From assembly GCA_027625915.1 (NCBI GenBank), contig JANTQA010000012.1, forward strand, positions 12,238,501 through 12,302,500: DNA of 64,000 nucleotides. Reading direction: 5' to 3'. Each line of letters begins with the position of its first letter. The stretch's first letter is position 1. Below, piece by piece: positions 34,791 to 47,875 of this stretch. The notes below the pieces were generated by a model, which ran no database searches, was not told the DNA's origin, and worked only from the letters and a program-made list of their open reading frames with translations. Position numbers and translations under genes: made by a program. This DNA comes from Anaeramoeba flamelloides (Eukaryota > Metamonada > Anaeramoebidae).

Positions 34791-35664
34791 TTACTTTACA
34801 TTTAATTTTTTTTTTGTTCTCGGATTATGATATAAAGTTAAAAGTTAAGTCTTTTAAATGAACAAAAAAAAAAAAAACTAATAAAATTAGTTGATGGTAT
34901 CTACTCCCTGATCGATTAACAAATGTTAGTCAAATATAAACAAATTTATTAAGGTAATTTTTTTGTTCTCCCTCCAAAATTGTTATATATATTATTTTTA
35001 TTTGTATTGTTAATTACTTGTTTTTTTGTTCTGTTGTAAATGAAAAGGATAAAGAATTGGTAAAATTTCAATTAGTTAATGGTTCTAATTTGGTATTTTC
35101 ACATAAAATGATTAATACGATTTTTTTTTTTTCAAAAAATATATTTTGGACAGCAAACAGTTTCATCGATTGATTTTATTATAAGAGAAGTCAACTCTCT
35201 ATTTTTTCTTTTCAAAAAAAATTAAAAAGTATTTTTAATTTTTGTGGGAAAAAAATTATGAATAGGTTTTTATTTTAAAATTCTTTTCCCTTACCATTTT
35301 CTATAAACCTAAACTTATTAATATCATTTTATTTACTCTAAAATTCTCTACATGAAAATCAATCCGAATCAGGGTATTTGCGTCAAATAAACTGTTCCAG
35401 GAATAACAATAATCAATAGAGAATTGAAAAAAAAAAAAAAAATATTTTGCTTGGTATTCAAATTTAAATAATTATCGAAATAAAAATTAATAAAAATTGA
35501 TTTTTATTTATTATGTATATCGGTTATATATATATATATGACTATTTTAAAAAAATGAGGAATTTTTTTTTTTTTTTTGATTGCTCAAATTCTAACTTTT
35601 CCAAAAAATAAAGTTTTATAAAATTCCTTACTTTTTTAAAATAGCTGCATAAATGTATTATATT
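34791..35664. other. 3' flank of PSI-repeat gene, nothing recognised
   Basis: AT-rich with (TA)n near 35526-35540 and long T- and A-runs. I see no gene. Confidence 0.4.
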
Positions 35665-38600
35665 TTATAATTGATAAAAATAAAATATAATTGAAAACAA
35701 TGAGAGGAATAAATTAAGTACAATTTGTGACGATTTGCTATTAGACTCATCATCATACGTTTTTACACAGCCAGCTGAACAATCGACATCATATTGTTTA
35801 TCAATAATTTCATAACAAGATCCTTTATCACCACTTTCACACCATATACACTCTGGAAAGTTATCACTATTTTTGATACAAGAATCACAATCCAATCTAT
35901 TTTCACAAATCACAAATTCTTCACAATCTATAGCATCAAAAAACCTGGTGTTTGAATCTATCGGGTCATCCCAGTAAGCACAGGAAACATCTTGATAAGT
36001 TTCTCCGGTGTATCTCCACTGGCACCAAGGGAATTCTGAAAAGCAATCATTGCATTCTTTCTTTGCTGAACAGTCATACACATTATAATTGCTTTTATTA
36101 CAATTATTAACTATAATACCTTCATATTTCTGACAATCATTTTGCCCAACACACGCAAACTCGCCATAATCAGTATAACAATATTCACACGCACCTTCAT
36201 TCGAGCATTGTTCACACTCCAAGGAATCGCATATAGACACCACTGGGCACGTTGAACTAGCCCATTCCCCACTATACTGTGTTTTGCATTCATTTATGGA
36301 ATCGTTGTTATATTTGTACATGCATTTACCAGTTTTTGTGATTGCATTTTCAACACACCAATCACATGAATCAAATGTAATACAATCCTCGCAATCAGTA
36401 ATTTGGTTGCATTCCGTTTGGAGCTCAGAAATACATTCATTGTCCTTTGAAATTAAGCTTTTGTTTATATATATATATATATACATATATATATAAATAT
36501 ATATATATAAATAATTATTTGTTAGAATGAAGAATAAAAAATAATAGATGAATTTTTCATATAATAAAATTTAAAATAAATTTGTTGATAAAAGATTGGC
36601 ATTTAAGGTAACTACCCCTATAAAAATAAATTGTGTTTTTTTATTTATTTTTTATTTGTGTAGCTTTCAAAGTTTTAGTTTAATTGAACAAATTAAACTC
36701 TATTAATAAAATTATCATTGATCACATTTTTTTTACTTTTTATTTCAACAAGCTTTTGATTCAATTTTTTGAAAGTAAAGAAAGCACAGAAACGAGTTAT
36801 ATTGGAGGTGTTGACTTTTTATAAGGTATTTATTTATTATTCTTGCCTTTATTTACAATTTAAGCGCAACTTGTTTCTGCTATTGCATAATTCTACGAAA
36901 TCCCATTTAAAAAAAATTGACACACCCAAAACCAAAAAAAGGCAAAAAAACCCCAATTTATTATATTTTTTCAAACATAATATTAAACCACTGTTATGTT
37001 ATCCAGTATTCATATTGCTATAAGTAATCATTTTCATCCAAAATAGAAAAAATAAAAAAGCCAAAAAATAAAAATTGGTTTTTCCAAAATGAATAAATAA
37101 GTGGAACAAAAAATGTATTGGTAAATTTGTTGAAATTCCACCAACAATTGTTGATCGATCAAACGATAGATACCATTAACTCATTATATATGTGGATTTT
37201 TCTCTTTCAGCAAACTCGACACTAACCTTCTATCAACCATTGATAAAAAATTCCAGATCGAAAAGAAACAGATTACCAAACTGGAAAAAAGTAAATGAAA
37301 ACAAAAAAGAAAAAAAATGAAATAGTTTGTAAAATCAATATTATTTCCAAATTGAATGTAAAGTGTGGTATTGTTATTCTTCCAACTATTTAAACTGTGT
37401 ACAATTTTTTGGAATTTATTTTTGGTTTATTTGAATTATCATTTTTTCGAAAAATGATTTTTCTAATCCTTTTTTTCAAAAAACATATTTTTCAAAAGAA
37501 AAGAATAACGTTTTCAATTAGTTAAAGAAATTAACCCATCAATAAAAAATTCAACTATTTTTTCTTAAATACAATATTTCTGAAGTAAAAAATCTCGAAA
37601 TATATTTAATAAAAAAAAAATGATTGTTTATTTGAAGTAATTTTAAGAAAAATATATTTTTTTTACACCTTCTTTTTCTATTTTTCTTCACTAAAATTAG
37701 CTACTATTTTTTCATCATTTTTTTGGGTGGCATAATTTGGTAAATTGAAAACAGTTGCCGGATATAGGTGTATATTGAAAATTTATATCATTCAAAGTTG
37801 ACAGTTTCTTTAATTTGAAAAAAAGTTAAAATTGTAATATCGTATGTTTTTTTGTATGTTTGCTATTGTGTAGCAAATTGGAATAATGTTTTTTTTTTGT
37901 TTATACACATATGAATTTAAGCTTGGTACAATTTATAATTTTAATCTATTCGTAGTGTGAATCAATCTTTATCAATTTTAAGTTAATACTAGATTAAACA
38001 AATAATATTTAAATATGTTTAAAAGAAATTAGTTTAAAGGGAATTACTAAACATATCGAAGGTTATATTTACATAATATAGATAAATTCTCAAAAAAAAA
38101 AAAAAAATTATAGAATGTTGAGATAATTAAGAAAGAAAAAAAAAAACGGATTGGAATAATAATTTTCATTAATTCAGAAAAAATAATAAAAAAAATAAAA
38201 GAAATTAAGTTATTTTGTTTTTTATAATTTCTAATTTAATTTGAAATTCCAATATTTTGAAATTTAATAGCGTAAAAATCTTCTTAATTTCATAATTTAA
38301 TTATTTTTGTTATTTTTTATCTAAAAAAAAATTATAAATAATTCTTTTTCACTTTCTTTGGTAAATTAAAAGATATTCCAAATACACAATCTAATACAAA
38401 TTATTTAAAATTGAATCTCTATTCCATATTTCATCATTATTCTATATAAGTCCATAATAATAAAATACTCAAAGATTTGATTCAAATAATAAATGTCCTT
38501 TTTTGTAATGTGGATTATTATCTGTATCCATTAAATTTGTATTTCAATTTTTTTTTTTATTTTTTTTCAAATTATTTTCTTTTATTATAAACAATAACGA

Positions 38601-41600
38601 AAAACTGCCTGTCAATTAACTTATAGCCACTCCTTTAATAAATTCATCGTTTACTTTTTTTTTTTTTTTTTTGTTTTTAATAAAACTTAAATTCAAAATA
38701 CAAATATCTTCTTGAGGAAATTCTCATCAAAAAAATTACAAATAGCTTTGATTTATCAAAAAAAAAACCTTTTCTTAATATATATATATATAAAAAAAAA
38801 TCAAACATATGTGGACTTTCACAAAGATCATTACTGATTATACATTTCCCTTCATCTGACCTTTCATTTAATGTACACCAACTACATGAATCTTGATTTT
38901 TACATTCTGTGCATGTCTTATATTCATCACAATTTTTATTTTGTTTTGAATTCGAAGGGCAAATTTCATCGGAATCTAAAACCGTAAAAAGACACTCTTG
39001 GTTATTAGTAGATGCTTGATCATAAACACAATAACCTGCTCCACTTTTTGAGTCATGACACCAACTACAACCAGCTTCTTGGCACAAATCACAGTTTTCT
39101 CTCATTTCACATAATTTGGCACCTATTTCCCCATCAGATGGATAAATGTTTGCATTACTTGAATTGTATTTCTCGTTTATAAAGCAGCCAGGGCCTTTTC
39201 CCCCATGTGGCCATGCCCATTCACAACTCTCGTCGAGGTTGCACTCAGCCCAATTACGATACACAGACTGGCAATCTAATTGTATAAATTTATTAAATGG
39301 AAAATAACTGAGAAATTAATCCTTTCTTGAGAATAATAAACATATATAATATTATGAAACCCTTTTCAAATTATTACAACCCATTTAAAAATTGAAAAAA
39401 TGCCAAGTTTTTTTTAAAAAAATATTTCATTTATCATGTTTTTAATATACGAAAAGTTTTGATTTAATAATAGTTATCTCTTTTAATATTTGATTTTTTC
39501 CTTGTAAGAAAAAACTTTAAAAGGGAAAATAAATAATAAAATAAGTTTTATGTTGAAAATTTCTGAATAGCATTTCTCGGATTATTATTTGGATAAAATT
39601 ATTGTGAAATGATTTATATTTACGAAAATATATGAATATATATCAAAATAAACGATATTTTATTGTAAAATTATTTTGTAAATGAAAGATTTTAATTTTC
39701 AGATAGGGATATAAAAGCAAATTTATCGAATTAAGGAAAAAAAATTTTAAAAAAAAAGATGAGATGTAATTTTTAATTGATTTTTTTTTTTTTATTATAA
39801 ACCCTTTCTCAGTCAAAGAATCCCAGTTACATTGTATAAATTGAACAAATTCAATGTGTTTTATTCAATATTCTTCTTAAAAAATTTTTTCAATTTTTAG
39901 ATCAGAATCCATTTTGCTAATTTAGTCAATCTTTTTTTTTTGTTTTTTATTTCACTTTTCATTTTTCATTTTTTCTTTTCTTTTTTCAATTTTTTTTTAT
40001 TGAAATTCGATTTGAAAAAAAAAATCTTTGTAAAAAAATAAACACTTAGAAAATCGAGACTATATAATGTCTTTTAAAATTCTTGTATTACCGATTAGAA
40101 AAATCTTTTGTTAACAATTTTAATTTCTCCAAATAACCTGAAAATTTTTGCATGAGACGTTCCACAAAAGTGGTAAACCAAATTTTTTTTTACATTTTAT
40201 TTTTTTTTTTGTGAAATTTAAAGTTGGTTCAGATATTTCTTTTGACGAATATTGGCTCTAATCCGAGGTTCATTATTTCTCTTATTTCTAATTAATCTTG
40301 TATTAGTTGATTCTTAAAAAAAAATGAATTTTTCATTTTTGTGCTGGGTTTCTATTTGAGGGAAATAGTGTTTAGATACACATTCAGACAAAGAAAAGGT
40401 ACAAAATCTAAAATATGGCCATGTTGCAGAAAAAATAATGATATAGTCAATTTTATATGGAGTTGTCTGAAATACAAAAAAATGAAAAAACAATATGAAA
40501 ATGAACTCAAAAAAATCAATTAATTTGACTTCAACATCATTGTCAAAGAAGATACGGATGAATTACTGAGGAAAAAATGAAAACAAAAAAAAATACATGA
40601 CATCACTATATAATATTTCATGGATAATAGAATTCAGCACACCATTAGAAAAAAGGAACTCAAATCCAAATAACATATAACAGCAAGTTTAACTTGGATC
40701 CAATAACTTTAAGTTTCCCACCTTCATATTTCTTTTTATATTTCTTCATTTTTTCTTCCATACGTTCTTAATGTCATTTTAGAAAACTAAATTGAGTTTA
40801 AAATTCTTCTAATGACTGTGCCTATACGCTCTTTAGATTATAAGACACAAATTTAGTCAATTCAAAATTCTCTCTTTAACATATTAAGTGCTTTTTTTAA
40901 CATTTAACTATTAACAATAAGCCAAAAACTTTTACAATTCAGAAATAGTTTTTTGCACATCAATAACATGAAAAAATAAAATTGAAAAAAAAAAAGTTAG
41001 ACAAAACTACTACATTCATTAACTCTTGATCATTAATAATAAATTTTATTCACAATATAATCAAAATTCCAGAACTTCAAATTCATGAGGGCTATTGTAT
41101 TTATTATTGTTTGTATAACCACCTTTTTTAAAAGTCTCTAGTCAAGAAAAAATGGTGTTTTTTTCAGGTTCAAAATTCCAAAGAAATGGAAGGACAAATT
41201 TTAGTTTAATTACACTTGGGGATATTTACTTTGATAGATAATAACTAATATTTTTGAAAATGTTGTACTCATTTGATAAAACCGAAATAGAGATTTAAGA
41301 TAACTGATAATTATTGTTGCGTACGTAGAGTAATGTAGATTTTGGTCAAGAAGTGCCTAGCTTTTCCAGAATTCAAAAGAATGAGCAAAATCTTTGATTT
41401 TACTCTATTCTTTTAAATTATGGAAAAGCTAACAGCATTTTATTTTAATTTTTGAAATAAACAGAAATTTTATTTATTTTTCGGTTTATTTCAAAAATTC
41501 AAAAAAACATAATGAAAGCATCTGTAGATTGACGTCAAGTGCAAAGGTTTTCTTGAATTTTTCTGTTTTATTTATAATATCTATTGGCTTTACGGATAAA

Positions 41601-44600
41601 TAGAAAACTCAAGATAAACCTAACGAGGATATAAAAGAATTCAAAAAAATAGAGAAAAACGCTTGATTTTACTTTATTCTTTTAAATTCTGGAAAACCTA
41701 AAGAAAAGCTTTCGTAGGGTGCATTCAAGTGCCTAGCTTTTCCAGAATGGAAAAGAATGGAAAAAAATCTTTAAAAATTTTAAATTCTTTTGAATTCTGG
41801 AAAACCTAACGATAATTAAAAAAAATATTTTTTTCAATTTATATTAATTAATAATTCTTTAAATCGAAATAAATAGTCAAAATAATTGGTTATCCATTTG
41901 AAAGATATTTATTAAATTTAAAATGCTTGTTAAATTTACCTCTTAATTTTGATGAAAAAAAAAATATTCAAATTTTTTACTATTAAATTTGAAAAAAAAT
42001 CTTTCTAGAACCTGGAAAATTGGATTTTCCAACTTTAATTGTTAAATATCTCAAAAAATAATTTTTTTGATCCAATATCTTTTATTATCCAATAGTGTTT
42101 ATTATAATTGAAGTCATTAAAAAGTGAAAAATTAGAAAATGTTTAATTTTTTTTTTAAAAAATTTTTTTAATGATCATGGTGTGTGGTATTTAGATTTAT
42201 AATGCAAAATTAAAAATACAAAAAATTGTATCAGAGTATTTTTAAACATAATTGAAATCTCTGGAAGTGGCTGCTTCCTTAAAAAAATTCTGATATTTGA
42301 GATATAAATGGGATAAAATTTCAGCGGATTATCTTTTTTTCAATTAAGAAATCTGACTTCCGTTGAGGATTCTTTGATCACCGAGTATATAGCACAAAAA
42401 AGGCATCTAATTTCAGTTTTAAAATATTCTAAAATTTTAAAAAATCTCAAAGAAAAACACCTTTATTTTGTTACTCAATGAGGGTAAAAAGAATTGATTT
42501 TTCATTGTGATTTTTTTAAAATTAGAGAATATTTTAAATCTGAGATTTACCCCACCAAAAAAAAAGTACCCAATAAGAAATAGAGATCACAAATAACAAT
42601 CAATTTCTTGAAAATATTTTTGAAAACAAAAGTCCTAAAAAAAGGAAAAGGAAGTGAGAATTTTTTACTATTTACAATTCAAATACCTGCAAAACCTTAA
42701 TTAAGGGGGTAAGTGCATTTTACAAATTTTAAGTGCAACGGTTTATGAGAAAGTGGATTATTCAAATCATTTCTTTAATCAAAAAAATTAATATTTTAAT
42801 AAATAGGATACTGCCAGATGTCCTAGATAATATATTTTCATACCATTTGAAAAATGGAATTCAAAAAAATGAAAAAATTGATAAAGAAAAAATAAATAAA
42901 AATCATTTATTGCTTGATATTATCTGTATAATTTGATATAATTACTTGTTCTTTACGTGATTTTATTTTTAATTCGAATGGAAAAACTTTTGTTTGTACA
43001 ATTTTTTGAGAACCAAATTACTTGCTGTTTCAAAAGAATTTCCAAAATGAATTTAAAAAATCCTATTTTCATTTAAGTCATCTAATTCGAGTTTTAGTTC
43101 AGAAAATAGGATATTTTTGAAATTTTTCTTAAGAAATAAAAATTTGGTGGATATATTTGTTTGGTTTGATAATTATATATTTTTCATTAAGGAAGTAAGT
43201 GCATTTTACCATTTTGAAAAATATTATATGTGTGAACCTTACAGAAAAATATTTTTTGAGTGCTATCAGATATTGAAACTTTGAAACCAAAACATCATTC
43301 ATGGCTCTGTTTGTGAAAAGAAAGCGAAACCAAAGTAATTCAGAGTTGAATCTTTCATTTTTCGATTTTTTGAACATTTTATTTTGAATAAATTTTTGTG
43401 TTTTATTAAATTAGATTTTGGATCTAGAAATTTGTTTATACAAATGGGTGAAATTCATCAAACAGTAAGCCAAAAAAAAATAGACCCGAAAAGGTGTATA
43501 TTTGAAAAAAATATTTTTTTTTAGAAGACCAAACGAGAAAGATCACCATTCCAAATAAATTTGTTGAAATCAAAAATGAAAAAAAAAAAAATCGATAAAA
43601 GCCTATTTATAAAAATTTGTTTTCTTTTTCTTCTTAATTTGTTATGAATACAAATAAATGTATATCCTTGAATTTCTCGTCTCATGACTAATTATTATTA
43701 TTTTACAAAACCTTTTTTTACAAATTTGTTTTCAAAAGTCTTTTTTCAAATATTTTAATCAAACAAAACCAAATTAAAGAATACTATTTCAAAAATTGAA
43801 ATAAAGGAGTTGAATTCTTGGAATCAGAAAACAGTTAGAAAAGATTTAACCCAAAATAAAAAGAAATTTAGAAAAAAATTCAACCAGATTCAGAATTATT
43901 TTTAGTTCGATTTTAATGGAAAATAAATAATTATAAAATCAAACGAATTTGTCCAATGAATTGATATTTCTGAAAAGAATTTTAAAAAAATATCCTATTT
44001 TCTCTAACCCAATCAAGAATTAGATGAATAAAATGAAAATAGGATTTTTGAATTCGTTTTGGAAATTCTTTTGAAATAGCAAGTAATTTGGTTCTCAAAA
44101 AATTGTACAAACAAAAGTTTTTCCATTCGAATTAAAAACAAAACCAAACATAAGAAGAAGTAATTGTATCCAATATTACAGATAAGAGCTTGAAATAAAT
44201 GAGTTTTATGTATTTTTTTTTGATCAATTTTTTCTTTTTTTTTTGAATTCCTTTTTTTAGTTGGTATGTAAATATATTATACTTTGATATCTGACACTTT
44301 CGTATTTATTAAAATATCAATATATTTATAGTTAAAGAAATGATTTGAATAATTCTGTTTCGTATAAACGATGGCACTTAAAATTTGAAAAATTTACTTA
44401 CTCCCTTAAATCGAAAAACTCAAAATAATTTCGAGATTTTAATTTCAATTTTCTCTATTTCTTTGGATTGGGCCTTTGTCACTGTTTTGTGATTTAGAAA
44501 ATTCCACCTTCCCTTTGTTTTAATCTTGAGACAATATCCTTTGATTTGGCTTTGTTTTTATAAAAATATTTAAAAATTGAATTTTGAAAAGCAATTTGGA

Positions 44601-45687
44601 AAAAAAGGTTTTGTCAACTAATAATAAATAGTAGTGGGGTGAGAATTTCCAAGGCAATAAGTTTTTTTTTTATTCCTCCAAATTAAGAAGAAAAAGAAAA
44701 AAAATCTTCTTGAAAATAAGCTTTTTATCGATTTTTTTTTTTTTCATTTTTGATTTCAACAAATTGATTTGGAAAGATGATCTTATGTGTTTGGTCTTCG
44801 AAAAGAAAGATTTATTTAAAATACACACCTTTTCGGGTCTATCTTTCTTTGATTTATTCTTGGAATAATTTCAAATGTTCCCTTAAACACATTTCTAGAT
44901 CCAAAATAGAATTTATTTAAACTCAAAAATTTAATCAAAAAATCTTCAAAAAATCGAAAAATTCAAGATTTAAATCTGTTTTAATTTGGGTTCACTTTCT
45001 TTTCACAAACAGATTCTAGAATAATGTTTTGGGCTTGAAATTTCAATATCTGGTGGGACTCAAATAAGATTTTTTAGTAAGGCTCTCACAATTAAAATTT
45101 TTCAAAATGGTAAAATGTACCGACTTCGTTCAGCAAACTTTCATTTTCTGGAACAAAATGAATTTTTTACTGAACCTTGAGTCTTGTTACTGCTTTGTTT
45201 GTTTTTTTGAATGTTTTTTTTTTTGTTTCTCTTTCTTTTTAAACATTGTTTTGAAAAAAAAAAAATATACTACGATCAACAAACCTTCGTTAGTCATTGT
45301 ATAACTATCACACCTACTATACATTTTGGAACCTTCTGTTAAGCAATCAAAATTGTCTTCACTTACAGAACAACCCCTATGAATACACACACGACAATAT
45401 TTCCCCCCTGAATAATCCGCGCAATTGTCTGGATCAGTAATTGAGTAAGGCCGATCCACTCCACAAAAATCGCTTGTGCAATAAATCGAATCATCAGAAC
45501 GCTGGCACAAAGTGCCACAATAATCACCAGTGTCTGGAGTCATCTCGTCAGACTCGCATCTTAGATCATCTTGGTAGAGAAAGTCACAACTTGATGGACT
45601 TAGTTTTGTTATGTTTAATGCAGCAAAGATCGGAGAAGCAACTAAAAGCAATACGAGGAATATGTGAGTGTGTGTTACTTTGTTCAT
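35665..45687 (-). CDS. Secreted PSI-repeat, Cys-rich protein, probably GPI-anchored; three exons
   Basis: Exons are 45687-45285, 39275-38807 and 36457-35665, joined in phase (1, then 2), giving about 554 residues. The start MNKVTHTHIF opens a classic signal peptide (HIFLVLLLVASPIFA); an upstream in-frame Met would bury it. A Cys-rich N-terminal region follows, then about seven PSI-like modules of the form C-x-x-C-x(n)-C-x-W-C, for example CDLCQEAGCSWCHD, CTECKNQDSCSWCTL, CEDCITFDSCDWCVE, CNDCFSEFPWCQW and CDSCIKNSDNFPECIWC. PSI modules are disulphide-rich spacers in extracellular receptors. The C-terminus is small/polar (SNSKSS) followed by a hydrophobic end (IVLNLFLSLFSIIFYF) with no cytoplasmic tail, as in GPI-anchor signals. 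Introns are 6009 and 2349 bp, with donors GTTTGT and GTTTGA. The ligand and role are unknown. A simple transmembrane end is the alternative to GPI. Confidence 0.82.
36458..38806 (-). other. PSI-repeat gene intron 2 (2349 bp)
   Basis: It contains (TA)n tracts beside the acceptor (about 36468-36510) and a family F copy (37070-37420). The remainder shows nothing recognised. Confidence 0.75.
37070..37420 (+). repeat. Family F dispersed repeat, copy in intron
   Basis: It matches the reverse of 12335-12650 closely: 'ccaacaattgttgatcgatc', 'caaattgaatgtaaagtgtg' and 'actatttaaactgtgtacaa'. Confidence 0.65.
39880..40210 (+). repeat. Family M dispersed repeat, copy 5
   Basis: 'tttgctaatttagtcaat', 'gactatataatgtcttttaa' and a final 'acattttattttt' follow the order of 11490-12030, more diverged at the right. 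Confidence 0.5.
40330..40660 (+). mobile_element. LINE C-terminal fragment
   Basis: A short frame (40341-40523) reads RYTFRQRKGTKSKIWPCC, then NDIVNFIWSCLKYKKMKKQY. This is the usual end of a non-LTR retrotransposon ORF2 (C-x2-C, H, C pattern with the His replaced by Asn). It is truncated on the left and a different copy from the one at 26470. Confidence 0.5.
40970..42182 (+). repeat. Family H dispersed repeat, copy 2 (full length)
   Basis: The left block (from 'gaaaaaataaaattgaaaaa'), hairpin core (41313-41830) and right block (to 'atgatcatgg') follow the order of 757-1822 and 54983-56172. The core has several modules, each opening near 'tagcttttcc' or 'taggtttt' and closing near 'aaacctaacg'. 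Confidence 0.75.
42701..44409. repeat. Inverted repeat A-A', TTAA-flanked (1709 bp)
   Basis: The left arm 42701-43137 starts TTAAGGGGGTAAGTGC. The right arm 43975-44409 ends ACTTACTCCCTTAA, its mirror. Arms are about 435 bp and include 'aaaacttttgtttgtacaat' and 'ggcacttaaaattt'-type end wording. It is non-coding and looks like a foldback or MITE-like element. Confidence 0.7.
43187..45128. repeat. Inverted repeat B-B', overlapping A-A'
   Basis: The arms are 43187-43905 and 44410-45128, about 715 bp each. The left arm starts TTAAGGAAGTAAGTGCATTT, related to the A arm end. Shared marks are 'cattttaccattttgaaaaa', 'gacccgaaaaggtgt' and 'gatttcaacaaattgattt'. A' lies between the B arms while A lies outside, giving the order A-B-A'-B'. 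Confidence 0.7.
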
Positions 45688-46159
45688 CAAATTTTCAAGA
45701 TGAAAGAGAATAAAGAAAAAAAAAAAAGTATGACTGATGAAAAAATAATTTAAAATTTTTTTTGTAGATGTTGGTACAGTTTTTGAGGCTTTAAACAAAT
45801 TAGAGAAAAGATCAATTCCTTTTTTATCATCTAAAAAAGCGAAAAAAATCTATTTTGGTGTATAATTTTAAATAGATAATCTAATAAACTAAAAGTAAGA
45901 AATAGGAAAATTTTTTATTAGCTGACTGTAAAATCTCAGAATTATTTGAAAAAGGGTTAAAATAATTGAATAAACCAAAGTGTTATTCTCGATATTATTA
46001 ATGTGATTGTTAAAAAGGAAAAAAGATCTCTACTTGTAAAGTATAATTCGTAGTAAACATTTTGGAACAAATAGAATTGAAAATTTCAAAGTATGAGTAG
46101 AGTCTACTTTAATCAACAATTCACCTTCCTTATAAAAATTATTAACAGACAGGCAACAC
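45688..46159. other. 5' flank of PSI-repeat gene
   Basis: AT-rich, with no motif or gene recognised. Confidence 0.4.
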
Positions 46160-46290
46160 CCCAGTTCTTGAAAATCTTGAGGTTGTGGATATTTTTTGTT
46201 TGTAGTACAACCTTTTTTAAAAGTCTCCTGCTAAAAAAAAACAAACTGTTTTTTCGGGTAAAAATTTAATAATAAATGTAACAAATACAT
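46160..46290 (+). repeat. Family H left-block fragment
   Basis: 'gtagtacaaccttttttaaa' followed by 'gtctcctgc' and 'tttttcgggtaaaaattt' match the left block of family H (compare 41110-41180). Confidence 0.45.
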
Positions 46291-46423
46291 TTTGGTTGAA
46301 CTCAGATTACTGCCACTTATTTGAATCTAGAACATTATTTTCAATACCCCTTATTTGGTTTTTAATCATTTATTATTACTTTTTTAATAGGTCTTACTTT
46401 AATTTGTCAACTTCAAGTAAGGT

Positions 46424-46902
46424 TACTGTAGTCAAAATAAAGCATGCAAAAAAATTTAATGCGTGTTTCAAAATAAAAAGCGTGTTTTTTTGTTATAGTT
46501 GACCAATACATTAACCAATCAAAGAAATCAATAATAAACCCTAAAAAAATATGGTATTGATTTCTTAAAGTTCTATTATATAAAAAGAAATTCTAAAAAT
46601 AAAGGATCAAATTGCAAAATTTATCTCAAAAAATAGAGTAAATTTTTAAAGAAAATTTTAATAATAAAAAAAACAAAAAAATTTCAAAAAAATTGAGAAT
46701 ATTATGGAAAATTTTCAACTATTTGCATGAATAATTTAAATTTTACTAAAAATAACCAGATCTTTACTTTCAAAATTAATTTGGGCTCATGTATACTATT
46801 TGTTAGTTGGATGTTGCCTTGGTACAAGAATAAAAAAAAGCACGGTTAATAATTTGAAACACGGATTATAGTCGTCGTGCACGCATTATTTTGATCACTG
46901 TA
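46424..46902. mobile_element. Tc1/mariner-like non-autonomous element, copy 1 (479 bp)
   Basis: It is flanked by TA on both sides. The left end CTGTAGTCAAAATAAAG mirrors the right end CAGTGATCAAAATAATG. Subterminal 'gcgtgtttcaaaataaaa' and its partner 'ccgtgtttcaaattatt' are also paired. TA targets and CAGTG..CAAAATAA ends are typical of Tc1/mariner families. No transposase is present. Confidence 0.65.
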
Positions 46903-47875
46903 CTGATTAAAAAATGTGTTGAACATATTGTTCCATAGAGTAGCTTTCACAATTAGAGTGGAAAGTAATATCGTTCTGGCCAAGCGTTTTTAACATAAAA
47001 TGAATTACTGTTCAGAAAATCCCAATATAGATTGTTTTTGATTAAATTTTCAAGAAAAGCAATCTTTTAAGGTAATATTTTTTCTGAATATGAATTATAG
47101 GGCAGAAAACATTTGAAAATTAATCACAAAGCAGAAATTCCAAAATAGATAATTTTTTTAAAATTAAAAAATCAAACAATCAATAAAGTATTTTAATTAT
47201 AAAAATCAAACAAAACAAAAAATTAATATTTTTGGCTTTTATTTTCTCAATTTGTGGGTATTCTCTTTATTAGTATCATAATTTGTTAATATGTATCAAT
47301 TTTTATAGAATTACTTGTATTTTCTAAAACTTTTTCTTATGGGAAATTATTACATAAATAATTTGTTCTTAACTTTAGAAAACTATATTTCACAATCATT
47401 GGCACATTAAAAATCAAATTCAGTAAATAAATATTTTCTACAATTTTTTATTATCAATTTTAATAAAAAAATTAATAATTTAATATTCAGTTCTATTTAC
47501 TAGAAATATTTATTTTTCATCTAAAAAAAAAAAATAAAAAAAAGTAAAAAACAAGTAAAAAAAAATTCGGAAATTTATTATGAAATTATTTTTATATGAA
47601 TGCAAAACTATTTTCTGATATCTTGAAACTCTTTTTAATTAAAATATGATTATTTTCATTCGTGTTTCTGTTTTTGGGTATCCTAATTTGTATTATCACT
47701 TGTAAATTAGCTTAATTTACCATTTTGGTAATAAACATAAATTTTGTAAAAAAAAATAACAAAAATTATATTTTGTGTTTTTTTTTATTTACAAGTGAGG
47801 GAATTAAAAACTTAATTCAAAGTACATAAACAACAGAATATTTTTACATTAAATAAATTCCCTCAAATATATTAT
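46903..47875. other. AT-rich intergenic DNA, nothing recognised
   Basis: No gene or repeat match was seen. Confidence 0.4.

Larger units (their letters stand above)
39276..45284 (-). other. PSI-repeat gene intron 1 (6009 bp), filled with repeats
   Basis: The donor GTTTGT follows ..MTNE and the acceptor ACAATTAG precedes (D)CQSVYRNW. Inside are family M (39880-40210), a LINE C-terminal fragment (40330-40660), a full family H repeat (40970-42182) and the interleaved inverted repeat (42701-45128). No nested gene was found. Confidence 0.8.

Noticed and set aside
45187-45284. Extension of PSI exon 1 reading LLIVVYFF and on to a Lys-rich end
   Set aside because: It is poly-A/T read-through past a GT donor. 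Splicing at 45285 restores a PSI module with exact phase.
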